This document shows, piece by piece, positions 27,627-36,995 of a stretch of DNA of 64,000 bases. Under the pieces are notes generated by a model. The model did not search any database. It saw only the letters and a program-made list of their open reading frames with translations, and was not told where the DNA came from. The position numbers and the translations under genes were made by a program. The first letter of the stretch is position 1, and every line of letters begins with the position of its first letter. Source of the DNA: Catellicoccus marimammalium (GTDB lineage Bacteria > Bacillota > Bacilli > Lactobacillales > Catellicoccaceae); NCBI RefSeq assembly GCF_965139335.1, contig NZ_CBCSEL010000001.1. One strand, 5' to 3'.

Positions 27627-28008
27627 GATTTTCTTGTAAAGAAGAATGTTGTGCTAATTTTTCTTCCAATGCATGAATCGCTTCTTCTTTTTCTCCTAAT
27701 AATTGTTCATATTCTTTTTTAGCATCTTCTACTTTTGCATCAATTTTTCGACTTTGACTTGCTTTTAATTCAGTCATTTCTTTTTGTAAGTTTTTAATTT
27801 GACGATTTTTTCCAAATAGACTAGCTGAAGATAATAAGAAGCTAATTAATGCTCCAAGTAAGGTTGATCCTAAAATTAAAATAATTAAAGGCTGTTTCAA
27901 TTGTACAAAGCCAAAGTTAATTACAGCTTCTTCTCGATTTAAAATCGCAAAGATTACTACGATAAAGGCTAAAATTAACCCAATAATCATTTTCCAATTT
28001 TTCTTCAT
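27613..28008 (-). CDS. lapA: LapA-domain membrane protein
   Basis: Small membrane protein of 131 residues with two N-terminal transmembrane helices (about 7-24 and 41-64) joined by NREEAVINFGFVQLKQP, the LapA (DUF1049) pattern, followed by a charged cytoplasmic coiled coil. Gram-negative LapA takes part in LPS assembly control; in Firmicutes the role is unknown. It overlaps rnz by 4 nt and tetR by 14 nt. Confidence 0.78.
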   Translation of the reverse strand: MKKNWKMIIGLILAFIVVIFAILNREEAVINFGFVQLKQPLIILILGSTLLGALISFLLSSASLFGKNRQIKNLQKEMTELKASQSRKIDAKVEDAKKEYEQLLGEKEEAIHALEEKLAQHSSLQENHDQV

Positions 28009-28973
28009 TTTTTGTCGCCCTCTTTTTTATTTGTTTCTTTAATACTTGGAATTTCAAAAACGTCAAAGTCCCAAGCAATTTTTGTATTTTTGAAAATACT
28101 ACGTGCTTCTTTTTGTAATTGATAAGCTAATTTTCCAACATAGCGAGCACTAATATGAGTTAAGAACAAACGTTTTACATTCGCATTTTTCGCTACAGTC
28201 GCTGCTTGCGTACTTGTAGAATGGTAGTAATTGGCTGCTAATTTTTGTTCATCTTTACCAAAAGTACTTTCATGGACTAAAACATCTGCATCTTTTGCTA
28301 AAATTTCCACATTTGGCGTTTTTCTTGTATCCCCTAAAATAGTAACGATGCGTCCTTTTTTCGGTTGACCAATAAAATCTTTCCCATCAAAAGTTCTACC
28401 ATCTTCTAAAGTCACGATTTCTCCTTTTTTCAATTGTGAGTAAACCGGACCTTGTGGAATATTTGCAGCTTTTACTTTATCGATTAATAATTCTCCAGGC
28501 AAATCTTTTTCAATGATGCGGTAACCAAAAGAATGAATACGATGATCTAGCAAAGCAACTTCAACTTTAAACTTTTTATTATCAATAATAGTTTTTACCC
28601 CTTCAAAGGCATCTAACTCAACATAAGAAATTTTATAACTTAATCTTGATTCTGAAATTTTTAATGTTGTTTCAACAAATTTTTTAATTCCTTTTGGTCC
28701 ATAAATCACTAGATTTTCATCGCCCCCTTGGAAAGAACGACTACTTAATAATCCAGGTAAACCAAAAATATGATCTCCATGTAAATGAGTAATAAAAATT
28801 TTATTAATTTTTCGTGGACGTATATGTGTCTTTAATATTTGTTGCTGAGTTCCTTCTCCACAATCAAATAACCAAATCTCATTACATTCATCTAATAACT
28901 TTAATGCAATGCTGGTTACATTTCTTGAGGTAGCTGGGACACCAGCACCAGTGCCTAAAAATTGTAATTCCAT
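28005..28973 (-). CDS. rnz: Ribonuclease Z (tRNA 3'-endonuclease)
   Basis: Removes 3' trailers from tRNA precursors that lack encoded CCA, the case for both tRNAs in this window. I start at ATG 28973, preceded by AGGAAAGAG; the frame extends upstream to 29033 into the kinase gene. 322 residues. The metallo-beta-lactamase motif is THLHGDHIFGLPG (62-74), with LGTGAGVPATSRN at the N-terminus and FLTHISARYVG near the C-terminus. It begins 19 nt after the histidine-kinase stop. Confidence 0.95.
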   Translation of the reverse strand: MELQFLGTGAGVPATSRNVTSIALKLLDECNEIWLFDCGEGTQQQILKTHIRPRKINKIFITHLHGDHIFGLPGLLSSRSFQGGDENLVIYGPKGIKKFVETTLKISESRLSYKISYVELDAFEGVKTIIDNKKFKVEVALLDHRIHSFGYRIIEKDLPGELLIDKVKAANIPQGPVYSQLKKGEIVTLEDGRTFDGKDFIGQPKKGRIVTILGDTRKTPNVEILAKDADVLVHESTFGKDEQKLAANYYHSTSTQAATVAKNANVKRLFLTHISARYVGKLAYQLQKEARSIFKNTKIAWDFDVFEIPSIKETNKKEGDKK

Positions 28974-28992
28974 AAATAAACTCTTTCCTATT

Positions 28993-30270
28993 TTAATTAT
29001 TTCTTTCCTCTGTCTGTAATGGTAATACAACACGAATAATTAAACCTTTTGGCGAATTATCTAATGCTGTAATTGTGCCATCATGTGAATTGACAATCCA
29101 TTGTGCAATAGATAACCCTAATCCTGTTCCTCCAGTCTCACGAGAACGAGAAGAATCTACACGGTAAAAACGGTCAAATAAATGTTGTTTATCTTCATCA
29201 CTTGCTCCGATTCCATTATCTTTTACTTCAATAATCCAATGTTTAGGAGTTGTTTTTGATACGACAACAATTTGTCCTTCGTCTTCTGTATATTTCATCG
29301 CGTTATCAATCAAAATTACCAACAATTGATGGATTTTTTGTGAATCAAACCATAATTTTAAATGTGGTGTATGATTCTCTATCGTCAAATGACGGTCTTT
29401 CATTTCCGCAATTTCACAATAAGGAGAGACTGCCTGGTCAATAAATTGATGAATATCATGTAATTCTTCATGAATTACCAATGCACTACTATCTGATTTA
29501 GCTAAGAAAGATAAATCTTTAATCAATTGCTCTAAACGACGAACTTCATTTAAAGAAATAGCAATATTCTCGCTTTCTTCGATAATCGTATGTCGAGGAT
29601 GAGTAAACAATTGTTCTAATTTAGCTTGAATGACGGTTAATGGAGTTCGTAATTCATGAGAAGCATCTTCCACAAAGCGTTGTTGACTTCTCCAAGAACG
29701 AATGATAGGTTTCATTGCTAATTTGGCTAAATAATAACTGATAATAAAAGACAGCAGCGTAAAAATAATCAAATAGAAAAATAATGATTTTCGGAAACGA
29801 CCTGCTGCTTCATGAATTTGCGTAATCGCAACTAATACTTCAACATAAGTTTTCTTCCCTTTTACCATATAAGGTTTTGTCATCGATCGATAATATACAT
29901 TAGAATCGTCATCTTTGTATTCTTTACAGACAAAACGATTTAAATCATTTTTATCCAACGAGAGCTGTTTAAACAATGAGTCCGACATATTGCGATCATC
30001 AATCGTTTCATCATTTAAAATTTTTCCATCATCAGACCATCGCACAATACGAATCGTATAGCGCGAGGTCTTTTCTACCTGACGAATTCTTTTATCTTCT
30101 GTAATATCTTTATTTTGGAAAATTTGCTCGATTACATTATCAACCTGGAAATAAATAGTAGTTTTTGTCATATGATAAATAATCATACCAAAACAAATAA
30201 AGAGAAAAGAAAAAATCAAAATATTAGAAAGTAACAGATGTTTCTCTTGTTTGCGAATACGACTATCCAT
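28993..30270 (-). CDS. ciaH: Sensor histidine kinase, CiaH-like
   Basis: Membrane sensor kinase of 425 residues. Helix 1 is at about 12-34, an extracellular sensor domain follows, and helix 2 is at about 144-164. Kinase boxes: H-box FVEDASHELRTPLTVIQAKL, N-box LVILIDNAMKYTEDEGQ, G1 VKDNGIGAS, and G2 GGTGLGLSIAQWIV. Its ATG overlaps the regulator's TAA by one base (TAATG). The response regulator is very similar to CiaR, so I call this CiaH; in streptococci CiaRH responds to cell-wall stress. The signal here is unknown. Confidence 0.85.
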   Translation of the reverse strand: MDSRIRKQEKHLLLSNILIFSFLFICFGMIIYHMTKTTIYFQVDNVIEQIFQNKDITEDKRIRQVEKTSRYTIRIVRWSDDGKILNDETIDDRNMSDSLFKQLSLDKNDLNRFVCKEYKDDDSNVYYRSMTKPYMVKGKKTYVEVLVAITQIHEAAGRFRKSLFFYLIIFTLLSFIISYYLAKLAMKPIIRSWRSQQRFVEDASHELRTPLTVIQAKLEQLFTHPRHTIIEESENIAISLNEVRRLEQLIKDLSFLAKSDSSALVIHEELHDIHQFIDQAVSPYCEIAEMKDRHLTIENHTPHLKLWFDSQKIHQLLVILIDNAMKYTEDEGQIVVVSKTTPKHWIIEVKDNGIGASDEDKQHLFDRFYRVDSSRSRETGGTGLGLSIAQWIVNSHDGTITALDNSPKGLIIRVVLPLQTEERNN

Positions 30271-30959
30271 TAGTCTTCCGATGGATTTTCCCAGATATAG
30301 CCCACATTACGTAATGTACGGATCATGTTTGGTACATTTTGTTTTTTCAATTGTTTACGTAAATTACTCATATACACTTCAACAACGGTAATAGAAGTAC
30401 TAGAATCAAATCCCCAGATTCGGTCGAAGATTTGTTCTTTTGTAACAATTACATCTTTGTTTTGTACAAGATATAATAATAAGTCAAATTCTTTTCCTTG
30501 TAATTGAATAATACGATCTTCATAAGTAACTACGTGATTATTTAGATTAATTTTTAAGTTTCCATTTTCAATTACATTACTTTCTTCAATTCCCATAGAA
30601 CGTTTTAATAACGCTTTAACACGTAACATTAATTCTTCGCGATGGAATGGTTTTGTTAAGTAATCATCCGTACCATCTTTAAAAGCACGTACTTTATCTT
30701 CTAAGCTGTCTTTAGCAGATAAAATTAAAACAGGTGTATTAATTTTTTTACGACGTAATTCATTCAAGATAGTAAAACCATCTAATCCTGGTAACATTAA
30801 GTCTAAAATAATTAAGTCGTAAACTCCTTTTTCTGCTTGATATAAGCCATCTTCTCCGTTAAAAACTTGTTCTACTTTTCCTAGACGACGTAACATATCT
30901 GCGATACTATCTGATAAATTACGCTCATCTTCAATAACTAAAAATTTTAACATTTTCAT
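30270..30959 (-). CDS. ciaR: Response regulator, OmpR family, CiaR-like
   Basis: DNA-binding response regulator of 229 residues. The receiver has the acidic pair VIEDE (8-12 region), phospho-Asp in DLIILDLMLPG and Lys in YLTKPF. The winged-helix part contains GKEFDLLLYLVQN and IFDRIWGFDSSTSITVVEVY, which matches streptococcal CiaR closely from memory of that family. The first ATG is favoured because GAGGAAA is 8 nt upstream. 56 nt separates it from obg and no terminator is seen there, so it may be cotranscribed. Confidence 0.88.
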   Translation of the reverse strand: MKMLKFLVIEDERNLSDSIADMLRRLGKVEQVFNGEDGLYQAEKGVYDLIILDLMLPGLDGFTILNELRRKKINTPVLILSAKDSLEDKVRAFKDGTDDYLTKPFHREELMLRVKALLKRSMGIEESNVIENGNLKINLNNHVVTYEDRIIQLQGKEFDLLLYLVQNKDVIVTKEQIFDRIWGFDSSTSITVVEVYMSNLRKQLKKQNVPNMIRTLRNVGYIWENPSED

Positions 30960-31015
30960 TTTTGGGTTTCCTCATTTCTCATTCATATTTCTTGTTTCTT
31001 GATTATCGACCAAGA

Positions 31016-32323
31016 CTACTCAATAAATTCAAAAATAAAGTCATCTAAATAAATATAATCTCCATCTTTAGCTCCGCGAGCACGTAATGCTTCATCCACT
31101 CCCATAGCACGTAATTGGCGAGCAAAACGCATACTACTTTCATCATGATCGAAGTTTGTCATCTTGTATAATTTTTCAATCTTATCTCCAGATAAATTCC
31201 AAGAACCATCGGAATTTCTTGTAATGTAGAAAGCAGGTTCTTCTTCTTGTAAACCATACTGTACAGTTTCTTCCATTTCTTCTTCAGTATACAATGGAAA
31301 TTCTGGAGTTTCATTTAGTAATTGTGCAGTTGCCTCTAATAATGGTTCTACCCCTTGTTTTGTAATCCCTGAAATTGGGAAAATTTGTGGCATTTCTTCT
31401 TCTGAAAATTCTTCTGCTAAGTGCGCTTTAAACTGCTCTAAATTTTCTTTGGCATCTGGCATATCCATTTTATTGGCAACGATAATTTGTGGACGTTCTA
31501 ATAAACGTAAATCATAGGATTTCAACTCTTGATTAATTGTAACATAATCTTCATAAGGATCTCTTCCTTCTAGCCCACTCATATCAATCACATGTAATAA
31601 AACACGTGTTCGCTCAATATGGCGTAAAAATTGATCTCCTAATCCTACTCCTTGAGAAGCTCCTTCGATTAATCCTGGCATATCTGCCATAACAAAGCTT
31701 TCACCATCTTTTAAAAATACCATTCCTACATTAGGAACTAAGGTAGTAAAATGATAATCCCCAATTTTAGGGCGAGCTTTAGAGACTACAGACAATAAAG
31801 TAGATTTCCCAACAGAAGGGAAACCAACAAGACCTACATCAGCAAGTACTTTTAATTCAAGATTTAATGTCCGCTCTTCACCTGGTTCTCCATTTTCAGC
31901 AATTTCAGGTGCTGTATTTCTAGCAGTCGCAAAACGGATATTTCCACGACCTCCACGGCCTCCACGAGCAACCACTAATTCTTGTCCATTTTCTACTAGG
32001 TCTCCTAATAATTGACCTGTATTTGCATCGCGCACAGTTGTCCCTGCAGGAACTTTGACAATCAAATCTTCTGCTCCGCGTCCATGCATCCCTTTATTCA
32101 TTCCTTTTTCACCACTTTTGGCTTTGAAATGACGATTATAGCGGAAATCCATTAAGGTACGTAAGCCCTCATCTACTTTTAAGATGATACTTCCCCCTTT
32201 TCCGCCATCTCCTCCAGAAGGTCCGCCATTCGGAACGTATTTTTCACGACGGAATGAAACCATTCCATCTCCGCCTTTTCCGGCTTTTACTTCAATGTTT
32301 ACTTGATCCAAAAACATGGACAT
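31016..32323 (-). CDS. obg: Obg GTPase (GTPase CgtA)
   Basis: Essential GTPase in 50S ribosome maturation and stress response. 435 residues. The glycine-rich Obg fold comes first (FLDQVNIEVKAGKGGDGMVS, GPSGGDGGKGG), then the G domain with LVGFPSVGKSTLL (P-loop), DMPGLIEGAS and NKMD, then a C-terminal OCT domain (NLSGDKIEKLYKMTNF). The ribosome site is GGGAGG. It leads the minus-strand series obg-ciaR-ciaH-rnz-lapA-tetR. Confidence 0.97.
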   Translation of the reverse strand: MSMFLDQVNIEVKAGKGGDGMVSFRREKYVPNGGPSGGDGGKGGSIILKVDEGLRTLMDFRYNRHFKAKSGEKGMNKGMHGRGAEDLIVKVPAGTTVRDANTGQLLGDLVENGQELVVARGGRGGRGNIRFATARNTAPEIAENGEPGEERTLNLELKVLADVGLVGFPSVGKSTLLSVVSKARPKIGDYHFTTLVPNVGMVFLKDGESFVMADMPGLIEGASQGVGLGDQFLRHIERTRVLLHVIDMSGLEGRDPYEDYVTINQELKSYDLRLLERPQIIVANKMDMPDAKENLEQFKAHLAEEFSEEEMPQIFPISGITKQGVEPLLEATAQLLNETPEFPLYTEEEMEETVQYGLQEEEPAFYITRNSDGSWNLSGDKIEKLYKMTNFDHDESSMRFARQLRAMGVDEALRARGAKDGDYIYLDDFIFEFIE

Positions 32324-32440
32324 GTATAAATCCTCCCTTTAATCCGACTTAATCCTACTGACATTTTATCATATTTGTACTGTAGACAAAACATAAAAGG
32401 ACAATAACCTTTGTCGAAAAGTTCATGTCCTCATGATAAA

Positions 32441-32468
32441 AGAGCCTCAAAAAGAGACTCTTTTTTCT
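32441..32468. terminator. Terminator after mupG
   Basis: AAAAGAG-CTC pairs with GAG-CTCTTTT with one internal mismatch and an AAAAA loop, with T-rich DNA on both sides. It separates mupG from the obg promoter region. Confidence 0.7.
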
Positions 32469-32481
32469 TATTTTTTATGAT

Positions 32482-33573
32482 TTAACGGAATTCTTTCAAT
32501 TGGAAGGAGGACCAAGGCTGTAAATAAGATAACAAGAAAATCTCATGAGGAACAATTCTTCCTACAACGTTGACACGGCCATCATTATGCATTTCTTTTA
32601 ATGCAATTTGTGTTTCTCCTTTATATTGTCCATATCCTTCATTATCAATCAAAACATCGCCTCGTTTCATATTCTCTGTAGTATGTGGAGGGAAATCTTG
32701 ATCTTTATATTTTACTCGTGTTTGTGTAGAACGTAATAAATACTCACTACGATCTCCACGATAACTATGTAAATTATTAAATAAAACTTCTTTTTCTAAT
32801 GATGTTGTTTCTTCCTTACACTCGACAAGTAAAGTTGGCATTGGAGCAAAAAATACTTCCGACATTGCTTTTAAATCTTCTTCAGAAGCATAAGCATTTC
32901 CAATCGTAATATCTTGGATAGTTCCCATCAAACAATAGTGTTTCACTTGAGTTGCTAATGGTAAATCACGATGTTCTTCCAGTGTACATAAACCATCTGA
33001 AGTTTCCCAAGGTCCAAACGTTCCACTAGGAGCATTTACAAAAGCCATAGTATTTAAACGATACTTATTGAATTTTTCAGTACAATAATTAAAATGTTCT
33101 TCGCTTAATCCTGAATAACGATGGGGATAAAAATTGTGTGAGCCATATAAATTTTCTGCTTTTGGAGAATAACTCATAATATTATCTACATAATTCGTTC
33201 CTTGACTCATATTAATTTCGATTTTTAACCCATAAGGATTTCGTGTCATCTTTGCTTCTTCTTGACCTGTAAATCCTAAGTCTAACCGAATACCATCCGC
33301 TCCTAGTTCAGAAAAAAAACTTAAATCATCATAGGAAATTCCTAATTGTGCAAATAAATCTGGATTGATATCTACCATTACGTCAAACCCTAATTCTTTT
33401 GCTTTTTGGATTACTGTTTTAAATTGATGTAAAACTTCTTCTTTATTTTCTTTAATTTGTAATAAACTCGTAAACACACGAGTGAATCCATATTTTTTTG
33501 CTAATTCTAAATAAGCAATATCCTTCTCTGGTGTAGATTTTTCTGGATAAATGGATATACCAATACGTCCCAT
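32482..33573 (-). CDS. mupG: MupG-type 6-phospho-N-acetylmuramidase (DUF871)
   Basis: DUF871 protein of 363 residues; the characterised member, S. aureus MupG, splits MurNAc-6-phosphate-GlcNAc in cell-wall recycling. It has a TIM-barrel start (MGRIGISIYPEKSTPEKDIAYL), LGADGIRLDLGFTG, NFYPHRYSGLS, and a small C-terminal cyclophilin-like part (VVGRIVPHEIFLLSYLQPW). No MurNAc phosphotransferase gene or MurQ is beside it. It stands alone between terminators, so the substrate is inferred from the family. Confidence 0.82.
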   Translation of the reverse strand: MGRIGISIYPEKSTPEKDIAYLELAKKYGFTRVFTSLLQIKENKEEVLHQFKTVIQKAKELGFDVMVDINPDLFAQLGISYDDLSFFSELGADGIRLDLGFTGQEEAKMTRNPYGLKIEINMSQGTNYVDNIMSYSPKAENLYGSHNFYPHRYSGLSEEHFNYCTEKFNKYRLNTMAFVNAPSGTFGPWETSDGLCTLEEHRDLPLATQVKHYCLMGTIQDITIGNAYASEEDLKAMSEVFFAPMPTLLVECKEETTSLEKEVLFNNLHSYRGDRSEYLLRSTQTRVKYKDQDFPPHTTENMKRGDVLIDNEGYGQYKGETQIALKEMHNDGRVNVVGRIVPHEIFLLSYLQPWSSFQLKEFR

Positions 33574-33713
33574 ACTCTTCTCCTCTTTTTCTTTTAATGA
33601 ATACGATTACATTATACGAAAAATCAATAAATCCGTCTAGACCAATGCTACTCTTCTTCCCTTTTCTAAAGTATGGTAAACTATAGGAGAATTTAGTGAA
33701 GAAGGAGAATATT

Positions 33714-34496
33714 ATGAAAAAAGCATGGATCATTGCGGCATTATGTAGCACGATGTTACTTACTGGTTGTGGATCAGATAAAGAAAACACAAAACAAGCT
33801 ACAAATTCCACAGAAAAATCAGAACAAAAGGCAGAAAAAAGTACAGATCGTGAACAAAAAATTAAAGATTTAAATAAAATGGATTTACCACAATTAGATA
33901 AAAACCCAAGAAAAGATGAATATGTGGTAGAAATTAAAACAACCGAAGGAAATATCAAAGCTAGATTATTCCCTAAGTTAGCACCTAAAGCAGTAGAAAA
34001 TTTTGTTTCTCTAGCAAAAGGAGGATATTATGATGGATTAACCTTCCATCGCGTCATTAATAATTTTATGATTCAAACAGGAGATCCTAAAGGCGATGGT
34101 ACAGGAGGAGAAAGTAAATGGAAGAAACCATTTGATGATGAATTGAATGAAAACCTATATAATCTTCGTGGAGCAATCGCGATGGCAAATTCAGGTCCAG
34201 ATACCAATGGAAGTCAATTTTTCATCAATCAAAATAAAGAAGATAAAAGTGATGGCTTATTAATTGATGAATATCCACAAAAGATTATTGATGCTTATAA
34301 AAAAGGAGGAAATCCTGATCTAGACTATTGTAATAAAAGTATGCCTAATGACTATACAGTGTTTGGACAAGTAATCTCTGGTATGAATGTGGTCGATAAA
34401 ATTGCAGCAACCCCTACAGATAGTAATGATAAACCAAAACAAACGATTAAAATTCGTTCCATTTCTATTCTACAAACACCTAAAAAAGAGAAATAA
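33714..34496 (+). CDS. Cyclophilin-type peptidyl-prolyl isomerase, lipoprotein
   Basis: Surface-exposed proline isomerase. I choose ATG 33714 after AAGGAGAATATT; the upstream GTG frame overlaps the ribosome site. The signal peptide ends in lipobox LLTGC (Cys about 20), matched by lgt in this window. After a Lys/Glu linker comes the cyclophilin domain: FPKLAPKAVENFVSLAKGGY, YDGLTFHRVINNFMIQTGDP (catalytic Arg in FHRV), and SQFFIN. 260 residues. It resembles the streptococcal lipoprotein SlrA class. The yfhO gene begins 12 nt later. Confidence 0.92.
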   Translation: MKKAWIIAALCSTMLLTGCGSDKENTKQATNSTEKSEQKAEKSTDREQKIKDLNKMDLPQLDKNPRKDEYVVEIKTTEGNIKARLFPKLAPKAVENFVSLAKGGYYDGLTFHRVINNFMIQTGDPKGDGTGGESKWKKPFDDELNENLYNLRGAIAMANSGPDTNGSQFFINQNKEDKSDGLLIDEYPQKIIDAYKKGGNPDLDYCNKSMPNDYTVFGQVISGMNVVDKIAATPTDSNDKPKQTIKIRSISILQTPKKEK

Positions 34497-34508
34497 TTTT
34501 AGTTTGAA

Positions 34509-36974
34509 ATGAAAAAAATAAAAAAAGCACATCTTTATTGGATGACATTCAGTTTTTCTATAATCTTTATTTTAGGGATTATGTTTGTTTATCATATCTA
34601 TCCTTTAGGAAAAGACTTCTTTTTTCCAGGAGATTTAGCATCACAATATATGCCATTTATTCAAGAATTTAAACAGTTGATTCAAGATCCAACACAATGG
34701 CTTTACTCTTTCCATAATGGTCTTGGTAGTGGTATGTTATCTTTAATTAGTTACTATATCGCTAGTCCCTTGAATTTTCTTTTACTCTTTTTAAAAGAAA
34801 ATCAACTTCTTGGAGGAGTACTCTTTTTAATTGCCTTAAAACTTATATTAGCAAGTTTAACGATGAGCTATTATCTAATTACACAAAAAAAGATGCAGTC
34901 CTTTTCTACTCCACTATTAAGTATTTGTTATAGTTTTTGTGGTTTCTCAGCTCTTTATTTTTACAATACCTTATGGATGGATGTTTTAATCTGGCTTCCT
35001 TTAATTATTGCAGGTTTAGAACGATATATTACCGAAAATAAAAAAGGTCTTTATCAATGGAGTTTATTTTTCTTACTCTTATCCAATTACTATATGGCTT
35101 GGATGGTTTGTTTATTTATCTTTTTCTATTTTTTCTATTATCGCATGAAGACAACGCATCAATCGTTAAAAGAGGTCATAATAAAAGATTACCGTCTATT
35201 TTTCTCTTTCCTTTTCCATTCCGTTCTTTTAGTCTTACTACTTAGTTGGCTTTACTTACCAACGATTGTTAGTATGTTATCCACAGGAAAAGGAAACTTT
35301 GAATTTCAATCTTTAATTGAGCCTTTGACACAGACAAAATGGTATGGTTGGGCTGGCTTTGGTTTTGGAATGAGTAATTACGAGATGCGTCTTTCTCATA
35401 TCCCAAGTTTCTATTTTGGATTACTTCCATTAGCCTTATCTTTAACCAGCCTGTTTACTCGTCATCAAACAAGAAAACTAGATATTGGATTTTTCTTTTT
35501 ATTGCTTGCTTGTGTGGTATTGACACCTTTGGCAATGGTTTTCCAATTGTTTCAAGAAACCGCGGGATTCCCATTTCGCTCCACTTATCTTATCGTTTTC
35601 TTTCTCATTGGAATCTTATGCGAAGGAATTCAAGATCAACGATTAGAAAAAAGAAAGGTTCAATTCACGCTTTTAGCAATGGCTGTCTTTTTTAGTGGAT
35701 TATATCTTTTTAGAGATCACTTAGATGCAACGCAGCCTTATTTAGCTCAAGGACTCATTTCTTCTGTAATTCTATGTGGAATTTGGTTCCTTTTATGTTC
35801 GTTATCTCTTCGCTCTCTATTCTTTGTCTTTATTTTTGGTTCTTTAATAGAAGTATGGGGGCAATCTGTGATGACTTTACAAGATATTCCAATGGTCACA
35901 CAAAAAGATATGCAAACCTTTTGTCGTACTTATCAAAAAGCTTTACCAAAAGAAAATGATTACTTAACAAGAATAGATAATACATGGGTGGATGAAAAAA
36001 AATTCGGATTAGAATTAACTGGATATAATAATGGAATGTGGTTTAACTATCGAGGAACGAGTGCTTATACGTCTACGCTTTCTACAGAAAACCTACAACT
36101 AGCAAAAAGCTTAGGTCTTTATAGTTGGAATGAGCGAAGAATCAGTTACTTTGGTTCCACTCCACTCACTGATACTTTATTAGCAGTAAATCACCGTTTA
36201 GTACAAAAAGGACAAGCGATTACCACTCAAAGATTAAAAAATGACAATGGGGCTTTTGTCTTAACAAAAGACATTTCTTTAAACAAAAAGGATGCAATTA
36301 CCAACCAAAATCAAATCGCAACGGCACTTTTCCAAGCTTCAGTATTTGATGCGGTAACCATTCAAAAACAAAAAATCACTGATTCTAGTAATCAAACAGA
36401 GATTCAAGCACAAAAAGATGGTCTTCTTTATATCGAATTACCACCGATTGCTGTGAGTGAATCTCGCCAATATCATGTTTTTAGAAATGGAAAAGAGATA
36501 CCTTTACCACTTGAGATTTGTAATACTACACTCATCCCTTGTGGAAACATTCGACAAGGAGAAAAAATACAAATTAGAATTGATTCTAAAGAAAATACAC
36601 ATCTAAAAGAAGTTAAATTTGCGACTTTTAATGTAAATCGCTGGAAACAAAAGATAGATTCGGTCCCAAAACAAAAAGTGAAAATCAATCACTTAACATT
36701 AACTACCTCTTTACAAGGAAGAAAAAAAGGAGAAATTGCTTTACTTTCTGTTCTTTATGATAAAGATTGGCAAGCCACTATCAATGGGAAAAAAGTAATC
36801 CCAAAAGAATCAGAACTTGGACTGATGGAACTTCCTTTAGAAAAAGGAAAAAATGAGATTACATTACATTACGTACCTAAACTCTTTTATTTTGGTGTGA
36901 TTCTTTCTTCTTTTGCTGTAGTGATTGAAGGTATTTGTCTTTACTATAATAAAAAAAATAAGCATCGCGATTAA
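34509..36974 (+). CDS. yfhO: YfhO-family multi-membrane protein
   Basis: Polytopic membrane protein of 821 residues, with about 13 hydrophobic helices, a long extracellular segment (about 470-790) and a last helix at about 797-815. The start MKKIKKAHLYWMTFSFSII and YPLGKDFFFPGDLASQYMPF are typical of YfhO; FPGDLASQY carries the acidic pair expected for GT-C glycosyltransferases. B. subtilis YfhO is implicated in teichoic-acid glycosylation, so a similar job is inferred. The ribosome site is poor (AGTTTGA), and coupling to the cyclophilin gene is likely. Confidence 0.85.
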   Translation: MKKIKKAHLYWMTFSFSIIFILGIMFVYHIYPLGKDFFFPGDLASQYMPFIQEFKQLIQDPTQWLYSFHNGLGSGMLSLISYYIASPLNFLLLFLKENQLLGGVLFLIALKLILASLTMSYYLITQKKMQSFSTPLLSICYSFCGFSALYFYNTLWMDVLIWLPLIIAGLERYITENKKGLYQWSLFFLLLSNYYMAWMVCLFIFFYFFYYRMKTTHQSLKEVIIKDYRLFFSFLFHSVLLVLLLSWLYLPTIVSMLSTGKGNFEFQSLIEPLTQTKWYGWAGFGFGMSNYEMRLSHIPSFYFGLLPLALSLTSLFTRHQTRKLDIGFFFLLLACVVLTPLAMVFQLFQETAGFPFRSTYLIVFFLIGILCEGIQDQRLEKRKVQFTLLAMAVFFSGLYLFRDHLDATQPYLAQGLISSVILCGIWFLLCSLSLRSLFFVFIFGSLIEVWGQSVMTLQDIPMVTQKDMQTFCRTYQKALPKENDYLTRIDNTWVDEKKFGLELTGYNNGMWFNYRGTSAYTSTLSTENLQLAKSLGLYSWNERRISYFGSTPLTDTLLAVNHRLVQKGQAITTQRLKNDNGAFVLTKDISLNKKDAITNQNQIATALFQASVFDAVTIQKQKITDSSNQTEIQAQKDGLLYIELPPIAVSESRQYHVFRNGKEIPLPLEICNTTLIPCGNIRQGEKIQIRIDSKENTHLKEVKFATFNVNRWKQKIDSVPKQKVKINHLTLTTSLQGRKKGEIALLSVLYDKDWQATINGKKVIPKESELGLMELPLEKGKNEITLHYVPKLFYFGVILSSFAVVIEGICLYYNKKNKHRD

Positions 36975-36995
36975 GACGATGCTTATTTTTTATTT
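36957..36995. terminator. Bidirectional terminator, yfhO / uidA
   Basis: AATAAGCATCG pairs with CGATGCTTATT around a 9-nt loop that holds the yfhO stop codon; an A-run is on the left and TTTTTTATT on the right. It serves two convergent genes. Confidence 0.87.
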
